Source of the DNA: Clostridia bacterium
GTDB lineage: Bacteria > Bacillota > Peptococcia > DRI-13 > DTU073
Length of the DNA stretch: 13,686 bases
Reading direction: 5' to 3'
NCBI GenBank assembly: GCA_028709105.1
Contig: JAQVYD010000021.1
Coordinates: 1-13,686 of the forward strand
The notes beneath the pieces were generated by a model. That model made no database searches and was not told where the DNA came from. It saw nothing but the letters and a program-made list of their open reading frames with translations. A program made the translations under genes and the position numbers. Below, one piece after another: positions 6,583 through 13,686 of this stretch (its first letter is position 1; each line of letters starts with the position of its first letter).

Positions 6583-7296
6583 ATGATTAATCAACAAAGG
6601 AAAGCCCAGCTTGAACAATTAGCGGCTCAACTAAAGCTGGAAGAAAAGGTGGATTTACAGTTAATGGATCAGGCGCTGACTCATCCTTCTTGTATTTTTG
6701 AGGGGAAAGGTGTTTCCGGTGCTCATAATCAGCGTTTGGAGTTTTTGGGAGATGCTGTTGTAGGGCTAGTCATTGGCGAATATTTATATGAAAAATATCC
6801 GCAAAGAACTGAAGGGGAGTTAACCAAAATGAGGGCGGCGATTGTCTGTGAGTCTTCTTTGGTTGAGGGGGCTAGGGTTTGGCAATTGGGTGAATATTTG
6901 TTGCTGGGCAGAGGAGAGGAGCAGATGGGAGGAGCAGGTCGGGTTTCTAATTTAGCTGACTGTTTCGAAGCCTTCATCGGTGCTCTTTATCTTTCTTTGG
7001 GATTGGAAAAGGTACGTCAGCTGATCCTTCGTGTTTTAAGAAAGCAAATAGAACATGCTGTTAAGGGGGATTTGGGTGATTTTAAAACAGAGTTGCAGGA
7101 GAATATCCAAAAAGACCCTCAGAGCAGTTTGTGTTATAAAATATTACGGGAAGAGGGCCCGGACCATGCCAAAAGATTCTGGGCTGCTGTTTATTTGAAT
7201 GAAACGGAATTGGCGCGGGGAAAAGGGAAGACGAAAAAGGAAGCTGAACAAAATGCTGCTAAGCTGGCTTTAAATAAATTGAGAATGAGGAGCTAA
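6583..7296 (+). CDS. rnc: Ribonuclease III
   Basis: RNase III cuts double-stranded RNA, including the rRNA precursor stems, and is a cytosolic dimer. From the ATG at 6583 the product is 237 residues, the normal bacterial length. The nuclease domain carries the signature NQRLEFLGDAV at 49-59 and the metal ligands Glu53, Asp57, Asp126 and Glu129 (in LADCFEAFIGALYL). A double-stranded RNA-binding domain follows at about 165-234 and ends in KKEAEQNAAKLAL. The residue before RLEFLGD is Gln50, where Escherichia coli has Glu38; Gln occurs in other Firmicutes as I recall, and the four metal ligands are intact. The start is set by AAGGAG and by the family N-terminus. The next gene begins three bases after the stop. 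Placement between fab genes and smc mirrors the acpP-rnc-smc order of Bacillus. Confidence 0.95.
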   Translation: MINQQRKAQLEQLAAQLKLEEKVDLQLMDQALTHPSCIFEGKGVSGAHNQRLEFLGDAVVGLVIGEYLYEKYPQRTEGELTKMRAAIVCESSLVEGARVWQLGEYLLLGRGEEQMGGAGRVSNLADCFEAFIGALYLSLGLEKVRQLILRVLRKQIEHAVKGDLGDFKTELQENIQKDPQSSLCYKILREEGPDHAKRFWAAVYLNETELARGKGKTKKEAEQNAAKLALNKLRMRS

Positions 7297-7299
7297 AAG

Positions 7300-8379
7300 A
7301 TGGAAAAGCCTTTGATTATCCCTTTTTTTATTCCTCATGCCGGTTGTCCTTTTACTTGTGTTTATTGTAACCAGTGGAAAATCAGCCGAAAAGAGGAAGA
7401 AATAAAACCTGAAGAAATTGATCAATATGTAGAAGAATATTTAAAAAAAGCGAGATTGTGGCCGGGCAGATTTGTGGAAATAGCTTTTTATGGGGGGAGT
7501 TTTACAGCTTTACCTCCGGAAAAACAGGTGGGGCTTTTGCAGGCGGCAGCCGCACAAAAGAAAAAAGGCCGGATCAAGGGGATTAGGTTGTCGACACGGC
7601 CCGATTATCTTGATGAGGAAATTTTGGCGCGTTTATTGTCTTATGGTGTGACTACTGTAGAATTAGGGGTACAATCGCTTGTGGATGAAGTGTTGGCAAA
7701 GGCTTGTCGGGGCCATGATGTGGCCGATACGGCCCGCGCTTTAAGCCTTTTAAGAAAATATCCTTTGCAAGTGGGGTATCAGTTAATGTTAGGTTTGCCA
7801 GGGGATAGTTCTTCTTTTGCTCGTTTGACGGGTAAAAAAACAGTAGAGGCCAGACCTGATTTTGTAAGAATTTATCCTGCCTTGGTTTTGCAGGGAACAA
7901 CTTTAGCCCAGTGGTATCGTGAGGGCAGTTACACCCCTTGGAGTTTGCAGCAGGCTGTACAGTTAGCGGCGTACTGGCTGGGGGTGTTTTCTTTTTATCA
8001 GATCCCGGTGATTCGGATGGGGCTTCAGGCGGTGGATAATCTTTCACCGGAAAAAGATTTGGTGGCCGGCCCTTATCACCCGGCTTTCGGTGAATTAGTA
8101 GAAAGTCGTTTGATGCTAGAGCAGATGTGCGTAGGATTGGGAGAATTACAGGCAAGAGCAGGAGATCCGCTGACCGTATTTTTTCATCCGCGGGTTTATT
8201 CGCAGGTCGTGGGACAAAAAAAAGAAAATCTTTGTTTTCTGCGGGAAAAATATAATTTGGCCAAAATTAATTTGATGCCAAAAGAGGGAGTACAGGGAAA
8301 CGATTTAGAAATGCGTACTACTTTACAAGTTGTGCGGATAAAAAGACAGGACTTTCTAGAAAGATATCGAATTAGATAA
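7300..8379 (+). CDS. Elp3-like radical SAM protein of unknown function
   Basis: The 359-residue protein has a radical SAM iron-sulfur motif near its N-terminus: Cys16, Cys20 and Cys23 (CPFTCVYC), with the aromatic residue before the last cysteine typical of the superfamily. Further motifs are GGSFT at 65-69 (SAM-binding GG), STRPDYL at 98-104, ELGVQSL at 121-127 and LMLGLPGD at 162-169, as in the Elp3/HemN/MiaB-type core. A C-terminal segment of the Radical_SAM_C kind follows (YPALVLQGT.LAQWYREG at about 192-209). It lacks the acetyltransferase domain of full Elp3 and is about 150 residues or more shorter, so tRNA wobble-uridine modification cannot be assumed. The start is ATG at 7300 with TGAGGAG at seven bases. 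It is tightly packed between rnc and smc, three bases after rnc. The context hints at an RNA- or growth-related role, but the substrate is not known. Confidence 0.85.
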   Translation: MEKPLIIPFFIPHAGCPFTCVYCNQWKISRKEEEIKPEEIDQYVEEYLKKARLWPGRFVEIAFYGGSFTALPPEKQVGLLQAAAAQKKKGRIKGIRLSTRPDYLDEEILARLLSYGVTTVELGVQSLVDEVLAKACRGHDVADTARALSLLRKYPLQVGYQLMLGLPGDSSSFARLTGKKTVEARPDFVRIYPALVLQGTTLAQWYREGSYTPWSLQQAVQLAAYWLGVFSFYQIPVIRMGLQAVDNLSPEKDLVAGPYHPAFGELVESRLMLEQMCVGLGELQARAGDPLTVFFHPRVYSQVVGQKKENLCFLREKYNLAKINLMPKEGVQGNDLEMRTTLQVVRIKRQDFLERYRIR

Positions 8380-8418
8380 GGGAAAAGAGGATATGTTTTA
8401 AGAAAGGGACGAACAAAG

Positions 8419-11400
8419 GTGTACCTAAAAAAGCTGGAGGTTCAAGGGTTTAAGTCTTTTGCCGATAAAACCAAGTTGGAATTCAAACCGGGCATTATTT
8501 TAGTGGTGGGCCCTAATGGTAGTGGAAAATCAAATATTACTGATGCCATCCGCTGGGTGCTGGGGGAACAGAGCATTAAATCTTTGCGCGGTGATAAAAT
8601 GGAAGATGTTATTTTTGCCGGTAGTGAGCAGCGCCGTTCTTTGGGTATGGCCGAGGTCTCTTTAACCGTTGATAATTCTTCCGGCTTTTTCCCTTTGGAA
8701 TATAATGAGATTACTGTTACTCGCCGGCTTTATCGTTCCGGGGAAAGTGATTATCTGATTAATCGTGTTCCTTGCCGTTTACGGGATATTCATGAACTTT
8801 TTATGGATACTGGGATTGGGCGGGAAGGTTTTTCGATTATTGGTCAGGGAAAAGTTGATGAGGTTCTTTCTGTGAAACCGGAAGCAAGACGCAGTTTATT
8901 AGAGGAAGCTGCCGGGATCGTCAAATATCGTTATAAAAAGCGTGAAGCAGTGAAAAAGTTAGAGGAAACGGAAAATAGTTTAATCCGTTTAAATGATATT
9001 ATGGGGGAGCTGACAAGGCAAGAGACCTCTTTAGCGGAACAGGCGGCGAAGGCGAATCAGTATAAAAGTAAAAAGACAGAATTAGATAGTTTGGAAATAG
9101 GCTTGATTGTGCAAGAAAGTGTGCAGTGTCAGAATAGATTGACTAAGGTTAGAGAACATCTGCAGCAGCTTGAATTAGGGTTAGAAGAGGTAAAAGCTCA
9201 TTATTATCAGGTGCAGAGCAGAGAAGAAGAATGTAAATTAGAATTGCAGAAAAAAGATGAGAAGTTAGCACTTTATCAGGAGAAAATTTATCAAGGAAAT
9301 CTTTCGTTGGAAAAAAACGAGAGTGAAAAGAAATTAATTAGGGAAAGGACAGCCCATTTAACTGTGCAAAGTGAACAATTAAGCAAAGAACAGGAACAGT
9401 TACAGCGGGAAAAAGAACTGTTGCAGCAAGAACTGGTAACTCATCGCTCTCAGGAGAGCGTGCTTTTAAAAGAATTAGCAGCAGGTCAAAAAAAATTGCA
9501 TAGTTATGAGGTTTTGTTAGAAGAAGAAAGTAAAAAAGAGTTGGTAGAAAGAAACGAGCTAGAGGAGTTAAAGAACTCCCATTTTCAGCTTTTGCAAGAA
9601 GGAGCGCAAGTCTGCAATGAAATTACTGCTTTGAAGCAGAGAATAGAAGCACTGCAGAAGCAAAAAGAGCAGTTTGCGGCTCGCGAAGACCAAATAAAGG
9701 TGGAAATTTCGCAGGTGTTGGGGAAGCTCTCTCTTTTAGAAAAAGAAGCCGAGGATAATACTATGCTCTTGCTGAATTTAGAAAAAGAATTGGTGCTTAA
9801 GGATCAGCAGTATTTACAGAAAAGGGAGCAGTTACAGGAACAGCAGCAGCAAAATCTTGTTTTAAAGGAGGAGTATAACAATCTTCGTTCACGGTACCAA
9901 CTTCTCGGGGAAATGGAGAAAGAGGGACAGGGTTATGGACACGCTGTGAGGGAGGTTTTGCAGTTACAGGCTAAAAAGCAGATCGCAGGAATTAGGGGTA
10001 CGGTGGCACAAATTATTCAAGTACCGCGGGAGTATGAAATAGCTGTGGAAGTAGTGTTGGGTGGTTCGTTGCAGCATATTGTTACGGAGAACGAAGAGGT
10101 GGCTCGTCAAGCTATTGCTTGGTTGAAACAGCAGAAGCAGGGGCGGGTAACTTTTTTACCCTTGGATACAGTGAAGGGGGCAAGAAAGAGTGGTTTAATG
10201 CCCGTAGGAAAGGGGGTAATCGGGTGTCTTAGTGACTTGATTCATTATGAGGATAGGTATAAGGAGATTGGGGAATATCTGTTAGGGCGTACTTGGTTGG
10301 TAGAGAATTTAGCGATAGCTGTTGAAAAAGGTAAGGAAACAGGTTTCCGTTGGCGCTTAGTAACTTTAGACGGGGAAACGGTTAATCCGGGAGGTTCATT
10401 GACGGGAGGCAGTACTAAGGTTTATAGCAGCAGTATTTTAGGCCGCAAGAGAAATATTGAAGATTTAGCGAAAAAAATCAAGGAAGTAGAAACTGTTTTT
10501 CTGCAAGGACAAAAAAAAGAAGCGGAATTAGAGGTTGCTGTACAAGATGCTCGTCAAGAATGGGAAGCCGTTAAGGAGAAGATTCAGGGATTACGTTTAA
10601 GGGAAGTAGAAGTAAGTAGTGTACTGGAGCGTTGGCGTGCTGATAAAGGGCGGCAGGAGTCGGAGATCGAAGGTTTGCAGTTAGAAATTAATGAAACGGG
10701 AAATGAAACGGAAAATTTGTTTAAAAATGTGGCAAGGTTGGAGCAGGGGAAGAAAGTTTTGGATCAGAAAACTATGGTCTGCTTAACAGAAATCGAAGAA
10801 TTGCAGAAAAAAACAGAAAAAAGACAGTGGGAAAAACTGCAAAAGAATGAGGCTCTTACTCAGTTGCGGATTGAAGTCGCTACGGGGGAGGCAAAATTGG
10901 CTGCTTATAGGAAGGAAGAAAATTATTATCTGGTACGCGTGTCTCAGTTAGCACAATTAGAGCAGGAAAAGACTGAGGAAAAGGGAAAAATAGCAGAGAA
11001 ACAAACAGAATTAACCCAAGCTTTTACGGCAGTAGAGGAAGGTATTGCCCAGTCGCTGCGTTTGTTGCAGGAAGGGGAAGGGCAATTGCGGGAAATGCAC
11101 CAGGTTAAAACTAGTGTTCAGGAGCAGATTAGTGCTCTTGCCGAGGAAATAAAAAAATACACGTGTTTATTACGTGAAAAAGAAGAGAAAAGGCATCAAT
11201 TAGAAGTGCAACAGTCTAAATTAGAGACAGCTTGGGAGGCGACAGAAAGACGCTTGCAAGAACAATATAATTTATCGGTAGAAGAAGCTCAGGCGAGAGG
11301 AAAGGTTTTGGAAAACCGACAAAAGTCTCTGGAGAAAATTACTTGGTTAAAGGTAGAAATAAATAAATTAGGTGAAGTAAATTTGGGGGCTATTGAGGAA

Positions 11401-11982
11401 TATAGCCGGCTTAAGGAAAGATTGGATTTTTTGCAGATTCAGGTGCAAGATATGGCTGAGGCTAAAAAAAGATTAGAAGTTGTGATTAGCGAAATGGATC
11501 AGATTATGGCTCGTAAATTTAAAGAAACGTACGTTCAGGTAAACCAAGCGTTTAGAGAGGTTTTTGTGCAGCTTTTTGGCGGAGGCAGGGCCGAATTGGT
11601 GTTGTGTGAACCTGATTACCTTTTGGAAACGGGCGTGGAGATTATTGTTCAGCCACCGGGTAAGAAAACACAAAATCTTTCTTTGCTCTCCGGCGGAGAA
11701 AGAGCTTTAACGGCGATTGCTCTGTTAATGGCGATGCTTAAAGTAAGGCCAAGCCCTTTTTGTGTTCTTGATGAAATTGAATCTAATCTTGATGAAGCTA
11801 ATGTGCAGCGTTTTGCTGATTTGTTGAGCGATTTTGCTAAAGAAACGCAATTTATCGTTATTTCTCATCGTAAAGGGACGATGGAGGCAGCTCATGTTTT
11901 ATATGGAGTGACGATGGAGGAAACCGGTGTTTCACGTCTTGTTTCTGTAAAGTTAGAGGATGTTGAAAAAGAAGCTAGTTAG
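8419..11982 (+). CDS. smc: Chromosome condensin SMC
   Basis: SMC dimers with ScpA and ScpB load at ParB sites and organise the chromosome by ATP-driven loop extrusion. At 1187 residues the protein is full length. The N-terminal head has GFKSFADKT (10-18), Walker A GPNGSGKSN (31-39), Arg57 in SLRGDKMEDVIFAG and the Q-loop IGQGKVDEVL (141-150). A long Glu/Gln/Lys/Leu-rich coiled coil covers about 165-500, a hinge about 503-670 with its GGSLTGGS motif near 658-665, and a second coiled coil about 675-1030. The C-terminal head has the signature LSGGE (1090-1094) and Walker B FCVLDE ending at Asp1118-Glu1119. The D-loop reads SNLDEAN where AALDEAN is usual. The start is GTG at 8419, giving the standard MYLKKLE beginning; its ribosome binding site (AAAGGGA, nine bases away) is weaker than those of its neighbours, so translation may be modest. 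The scp genes are not in the window. Confidence 0.97.
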   Translation: MYLKKLEVQGFKSFADKTKLEFKPGIILVVGPNGSGKSNITDAIRWVLGEQSIKSLRGDKMEDVIFAGSEQRRSLGMAEVSLTVDNSSGFFPLEYNEITVTRRLYRSGESDYLINRVPCRLRDIHELFMDTGIGREGFSIIGQGKVDEVLSVKPEARRSLLEEAAGIVKYRYKKREAVKKLEETENSLIRLNDIMGELTRQETSLAEQAAKANQYKSKKTELDSLEIGLIVQESVQCQNRLTKVREHLQQLELGLEEVKAHYYQVQSREEECKLELQKKDEKLALYQEKIYQGNLSLEKNESEKKLIRERTAHLTVQSEQLSKEQEQLQREKELLQQELVTHRSQESVLLKELAAGQKKLHSYEVLLEEESKKELVERNELEELKNSHFQLLQEGAQVCNEITALKQRIEALQKQKEQFAAREDQIKVEISQVLGKLSLLEKEAEDNTMLLLNLEKELVLKDQQYLQKREQLQEQQQQNLVLKEEYNNLRSRYQLLGEMEKEGQGYGHAVREVLQLQAKKQIAGIRGTVAQIIQVPREYEIAVEVVLGGSLQHIVTENEEVARQAIAWLKQQKQGRVTFLPLDTVKGARKSGLMPVGKGVIGCLSDLIHYEDRYKEIGEYLLGRTWLVENLAIAVEKGKETGFRWRLVTLDGETVNPGGSLTGGSTKVYSSSILGRKRNIEDLAKKIKEVETVFLQGQKKEAELEVAVQDARQEWEAVKEKIQGLRLREVEVSSVLERWRADKGRQESEIEGLQLEINETGNETENLFKNVARLEQGKKVLDQKTMVCLTEIEELQKKTEKRQWEKLQKNEALTQLRIEVATGEAKLAAYRKEENYYLVRVSQLAQLEQEKTEEKGKIAEKQTELTQAFTAVEEGIAQSLRLLQEGEGQLREMHQVKTSVQEQISALAEEIKKYTCLLREKEEKRHQLEVQQSKLETAWEATERRLQEQYNLSVEEAQARGKVLENRQKSLEKITWLKVEINKLGEVNLGAIEEYSRLKERLDFLQIQVQDMAEAKKRLEVVISEMDQIMARKFKETYVQVNQAFREVFVQLFGGGRAELVLCEPDYLLETGVEIIVQPPGKKTQNLSLLSGGERALTAIALLMAMLKVRPSPFCVLDEIESNLDEANVQRFADLLSDFAKETQFIVISHRKGTMEAAHVLYGVTMEETGVSRLVSVKLEDVEKEAS

Positions 11983-11987
11983 GGGAT

Positions 11988-11994
11988 TGAGGAG
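11988..11994 (+). promoter_or_regulatory. Ribosome binding site deciding the ftsY start
   Basis: TGAGGAG lies six bases before the ATG at 12001 and only three bases before the adjoining GTG at 11998, so the ATG is the better start. The two choices differ by one residue. Confidence 0.55.
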
Positions 11995-12000
11995 ATAGTG

Positions 12001-12876
12001 ATGGGTCTTTTTGAATCTTTTTTTAAAAAAGTAACAGCAGTAGTTATAGGTAGGGGTTCGCTTGATGAAGAACTTTTTGAAGAATTGGAAGAAGCTTTGA
12101 TTTTGGCTGATGTTGGTGTCGAAACTGCAATCCAATTAGTAGAGGCTGTACGGAGGAGAACTAGGGAAGAAAAGTTAAGTACAGCAGAGGAATTGCAGGA
12201 AGTACTGAGAGAAGAGATTGTGGCGATCTTAAAAGAGGGACAGCATCGTTTGTTTTTGGAAAAAGGCAGGGTTACGCCTATTTTAGTGGTGGGTGTTAAT
12301 GGGGTCGGGAAGACAACCTCCCTGGGTAAATTGGGTTATTGGTTGAAGAACAAAGGTTTTAAGGTTATGGTTGCCGCTGCCGATACTTTCCGCGCTGCCG
12401 CGATTGAGCAGTTAGAGGTTTGGTGTCAGCAGGCTGGTTTAGAGCTTATCCATCATCAAGAAGGCGCTGATCCCGCGGCAGTAGTTTATGATGCTCTGCA
12501 AGCGGCCAAGTCTCGCCAAATTGAGGTGCTTTTGATTGATACGGCAGGGCGCTTGCAAACTAAAACGAATCTGATGGAGGAATTAAAAAAGATCCGCCGG
12601 GTTATTGATAAGGAGATTCCTGAAGCTTCAGAAGAGGTTTTTTTGGTTTTAGATGCGACAACAGGACAAAATGCTCTTTCTCAAGCTAAGTTATTTTCTC
12701 AAGCAGTAGGTGTAACAGGCGTAATTTTAACAAAAATGGAGGGTACGGCTAAGGGCGGGGTTATTTTAGGGATACAGAATGAATATAAATTGCCTGTCAA
12801 ATTTATTGGTGTTGGTGAGAAAATAGACAGTTTAAAGGAGTTTGACGCGGAGACTTTTAGTCAAGGACTAATTTAA
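12001..12876 (+). CDS. ftsY: Signal recognition particle receptor FtsY
   Basis: FtsY is the SRP-family GTPase that docks Ffh-ribosome complexes at the membrane for co-translational insertion. From the ATG at 12001 the product is 291 residues and consists of the N and G domains only: a helical N domain (about 1-90) beginning MGLFESFFKK, the P-loop GVNGVGKTT (98-106), DTFRAAA from 128, DTAGR (180-184), a nucleotide-specificity motif TKMEGTAKGG (244-253) and the closing GVGEKIDSLKEF segment. The long acidic A domain of Escherichia coli FtsY is absent, as in many Gram-positives, so membrane contact probably relies on the N-terminal amphipathic stretch (inference). The specificity motif carries Glu247 where nearly all FtsY have Asp (TKxD), a conservative but notable change. 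It follows smc by 18 bases, as in Bacillus. Confidence 0.95.
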   Translation: MGLFESFFKKVTAVVIGRGSLDEELFEELEEALILADVGVETAIQLVEAVRRRTREEKLSTAEELQEVLREEIVAILKEGQHRLFLEKGRVTPILVVGVNGVGKTTSLGKLGYWLKNKGFKVMVAAADTFRAAAIEQLEVWCQQAGLELIHHQEGADPAAVVYDALQAAKSRQIEVLLIDTAGRLQTKTNLMEELKKIRRVIDKEIPEASEEVFLVLDATTGQNALSQAKLFSQAVGVTGVILTKMEGTAKGGVILGIQNEYKLPVKFIGVGEKIDSLKEFDAETFSQGLI

Positions 12877-12897
12877 AATAAAAGGAGGAAGAAAATT

Positions 12898-13686
12898 ATG
12901 TTCAACGCGAAGCTTGCTGTTATTGGAGGCACAGGTATTTATCAGGCTGAGATGTTAGAAAATGTTAAAAAAGTAGATATGGAAACACGGTATGGAAAAG
13001 CTAATCTGCTTGTTGGTACTTGTCAAGGCCGGGAGGTTGTTTTTTTAACCCGTCATGGGAAAGGGCACTCGGTACCTCCTCATTTAATCAATTATCGGGC
13101 GAATATTCAGGCTTTAAAGAGTATCGGCGTCGAAAAGATTATTGCTACGGCAGCCGTAGGTTCATTGAATGAAGAAATGGCTCCGCGTGATTTTGTTTTG
13201 ATTGATCAGTTCCTTGATTTTACGAAAACAAGAAAAAACACTTTTTTTGAAGGTAGATTCAGAGGTGTGGCGCATGTGGATGTGACTGAGCCCTATTGTC
13301 TAGGGATCCGGAAGTTCCTTTATGAGAAGGCGGAAGAGCTAGGCATAAAGGTACATCAGGGCGGTTGTTATGTTTGCACGGAAGGGCCGCGTTTTGAAAC
13401 AACGGCGGAAATTAAAATGTTTAAACAATGGGGCGGCGATGTGGTTGGCATGACTAGTGTTCCCGAAGTCGTTTTAGCTCGTGAAGCCGGGATTTGTTAT
13501 GCTACGGTATGTATGGTTACTAATTATGCGGCGGGGATATCTCCTCATCTGCTTACACATGCAGAAGTATTAGATGTTACGCAGCAAATGAATAAGAATA
13601 TGTCGCGCCTGCTCATGTCTGCTTTGGCGGAAATTCCCTTAGAGAAGGAATGTGCATGTGCAGAAGGGGTTACGGGGACACCGTAA
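12898..13686 (+). CDS. mtnP: Methylthioadenosine-phosphorylase-family purine nucleoside phosphorylase
   Basis: The 262-residue protein is a trimeric-type (PNP/MTAP family) phosphorylase that would split a purine nucleoside, such as the polyamine by-product 5'-methylthioadenosine, with phosphate. Family features are IGGTGIY (9-15), the phosphate-binding TRHGKGH (51-57), NYRAN (65-69), AAVGSL (85-90), CTEGPRFET (160-168) and VGMTSVPEVVLAREA (183-197). The base-contacting positions read Asn209 and Ala211 where human MTAP has Asp220 and Asp222. This favours 6-oxopurines (methylthioinosine, inosine or guanosine) over adenine, so the MTAP label is uncertain although the family is clear. AGGAGG lies nine bases before the ATG, and the gene follows ftsY by 21 bases. 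The stop is the last codon of the window. The C-terminus ends in a small Cys-containing tail (ECACAEG) of unknown meaning. Confidence 0.85.
   Translation: MFNAKLAVIGGTGIYQAEMLENVKKVDMETRYGKANLLVGTCQGREVVFLTRHGKGHSVPPHLINYRANIQALKSIGVEKIIATAAVGSLNEEMAPRDFVLIDQFLDFTKTRKNTFFEGRFRGVAHVDVTEPYCLGIRKFLYEKAEELGIKVHQGGCYVCTEGPRFETTAEIKMFKQWGGDVVGMTSVPEVVLAREAGICYATVCMVTNYAAGISPHLLTHAEVLDVTQQMNKNMSRLLMSALAEIPLEKECACAEGVTGTP

Noticed and set aside
7652..8155. A 167-codon open frame on the minus strand opposite the radical SAM gene
   Set aside because: It shows no family motif and lies wholly within a gene with clear catalytic motifs; its Pro/Leu/Lys-rich translation is typical of an antisense shadow.
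8393..8401. A two-codon mini-ORF (ATG TTT TAA) in the leader of smc
   Set aside because: An AGAGG lies only two bases before it, too close for efficient initiation, and such tiny frames occur by chance; no attenuator structure was seen around it.
1..13686. A novel defence, mobile or accessory system
   Set aside because: Every gene is a recognised housekeeping type or family member, all on one strand with short spacing and similar codon use; no transposase, integrase, repeat array, toxin-antitoxin pair or tRNA-adjacent junction was found.

Overview
The window is one uninterrupted run of co-directional (+ strand) housekeeping genes. Its order, plsX-fabH-fabK-fabD-fabG-acpP-(second FabK-like)-fabF-rnc-radical SAM-smc-ftsY-mtnP, points to a Firmicute, most likely a Clostridia member of the Peptococcaceae type. 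This rests on four signs: the fab-acpP-rnc-smc-ftsY order known from Firmicutes, FabK rather than FabI as the enoyl-ACP reductase, strong Shine-Dalgarno sites (an AAGGAGGTGA sits before fabG), and frequent GTG starts and TTA/TTG leucine codons. The exact lineage is an inference.

Region 1 (1-6572) is a type II fatty-acid synthesis operon. It opens with the 3' end of plsX, which makes the acyl-phosphate for phospholipid synthesis. Next come FabH (initiation), a FabK-type enoyl-ACP reductase, FabD (malonyl loading), FabG (ketoreduction) and acyl carrier protein. After ACP there is a hairpin with a short T-run that looks like an intrinsic or partial terminator. Then comes a second FabK/nitronate-monooxygenase-family flavoprotein with an added four-cysteine cluster, followed by FabF (elongation). 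Catalytic residues are intact in all recognised enzymes. No dehydratase (FabZ) or acetyl-CoA carboxylase gene is present, so these must lie elsewhere.

Region 2 (6583-12876) is the RNA/chromosome/secretion block that commonly follows the fab genes in Firmicutes. It holds RNase III, an Elp3-like radical SAM protein of unknown role, the condensin SMC, and the SRP receptor FtsY in a short form without an acidic N-terminal domain. Region 3 (12898-13686) is a methylthioadenosine-phosphorylase-family enzyme ending exactly at the window edge, perhaps the first gene of a methylthio/SAM by-product salvage group further downstream.

Genes are tightly packed: plsX/fabH, fabK/fabD and fabD/fabG overlap, and most other gaps are under 50 bases. 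The only larger gap (4233-4336) holds the hairpin. I see no tRNA, rRNA, CRISPR, insertion sequence, phage gene or attachment site, and no sign of an unknown defence or mobile system. The points most worth a second look are substitutions at specificity positions (FtsY TKxE in place of TKxD; Asn/Ala in place of the MTAP Asp pair), the cysteine-bearing FabK paralogue, the mid-operon hairpin, and the radical SAM gene between rnc and smc.
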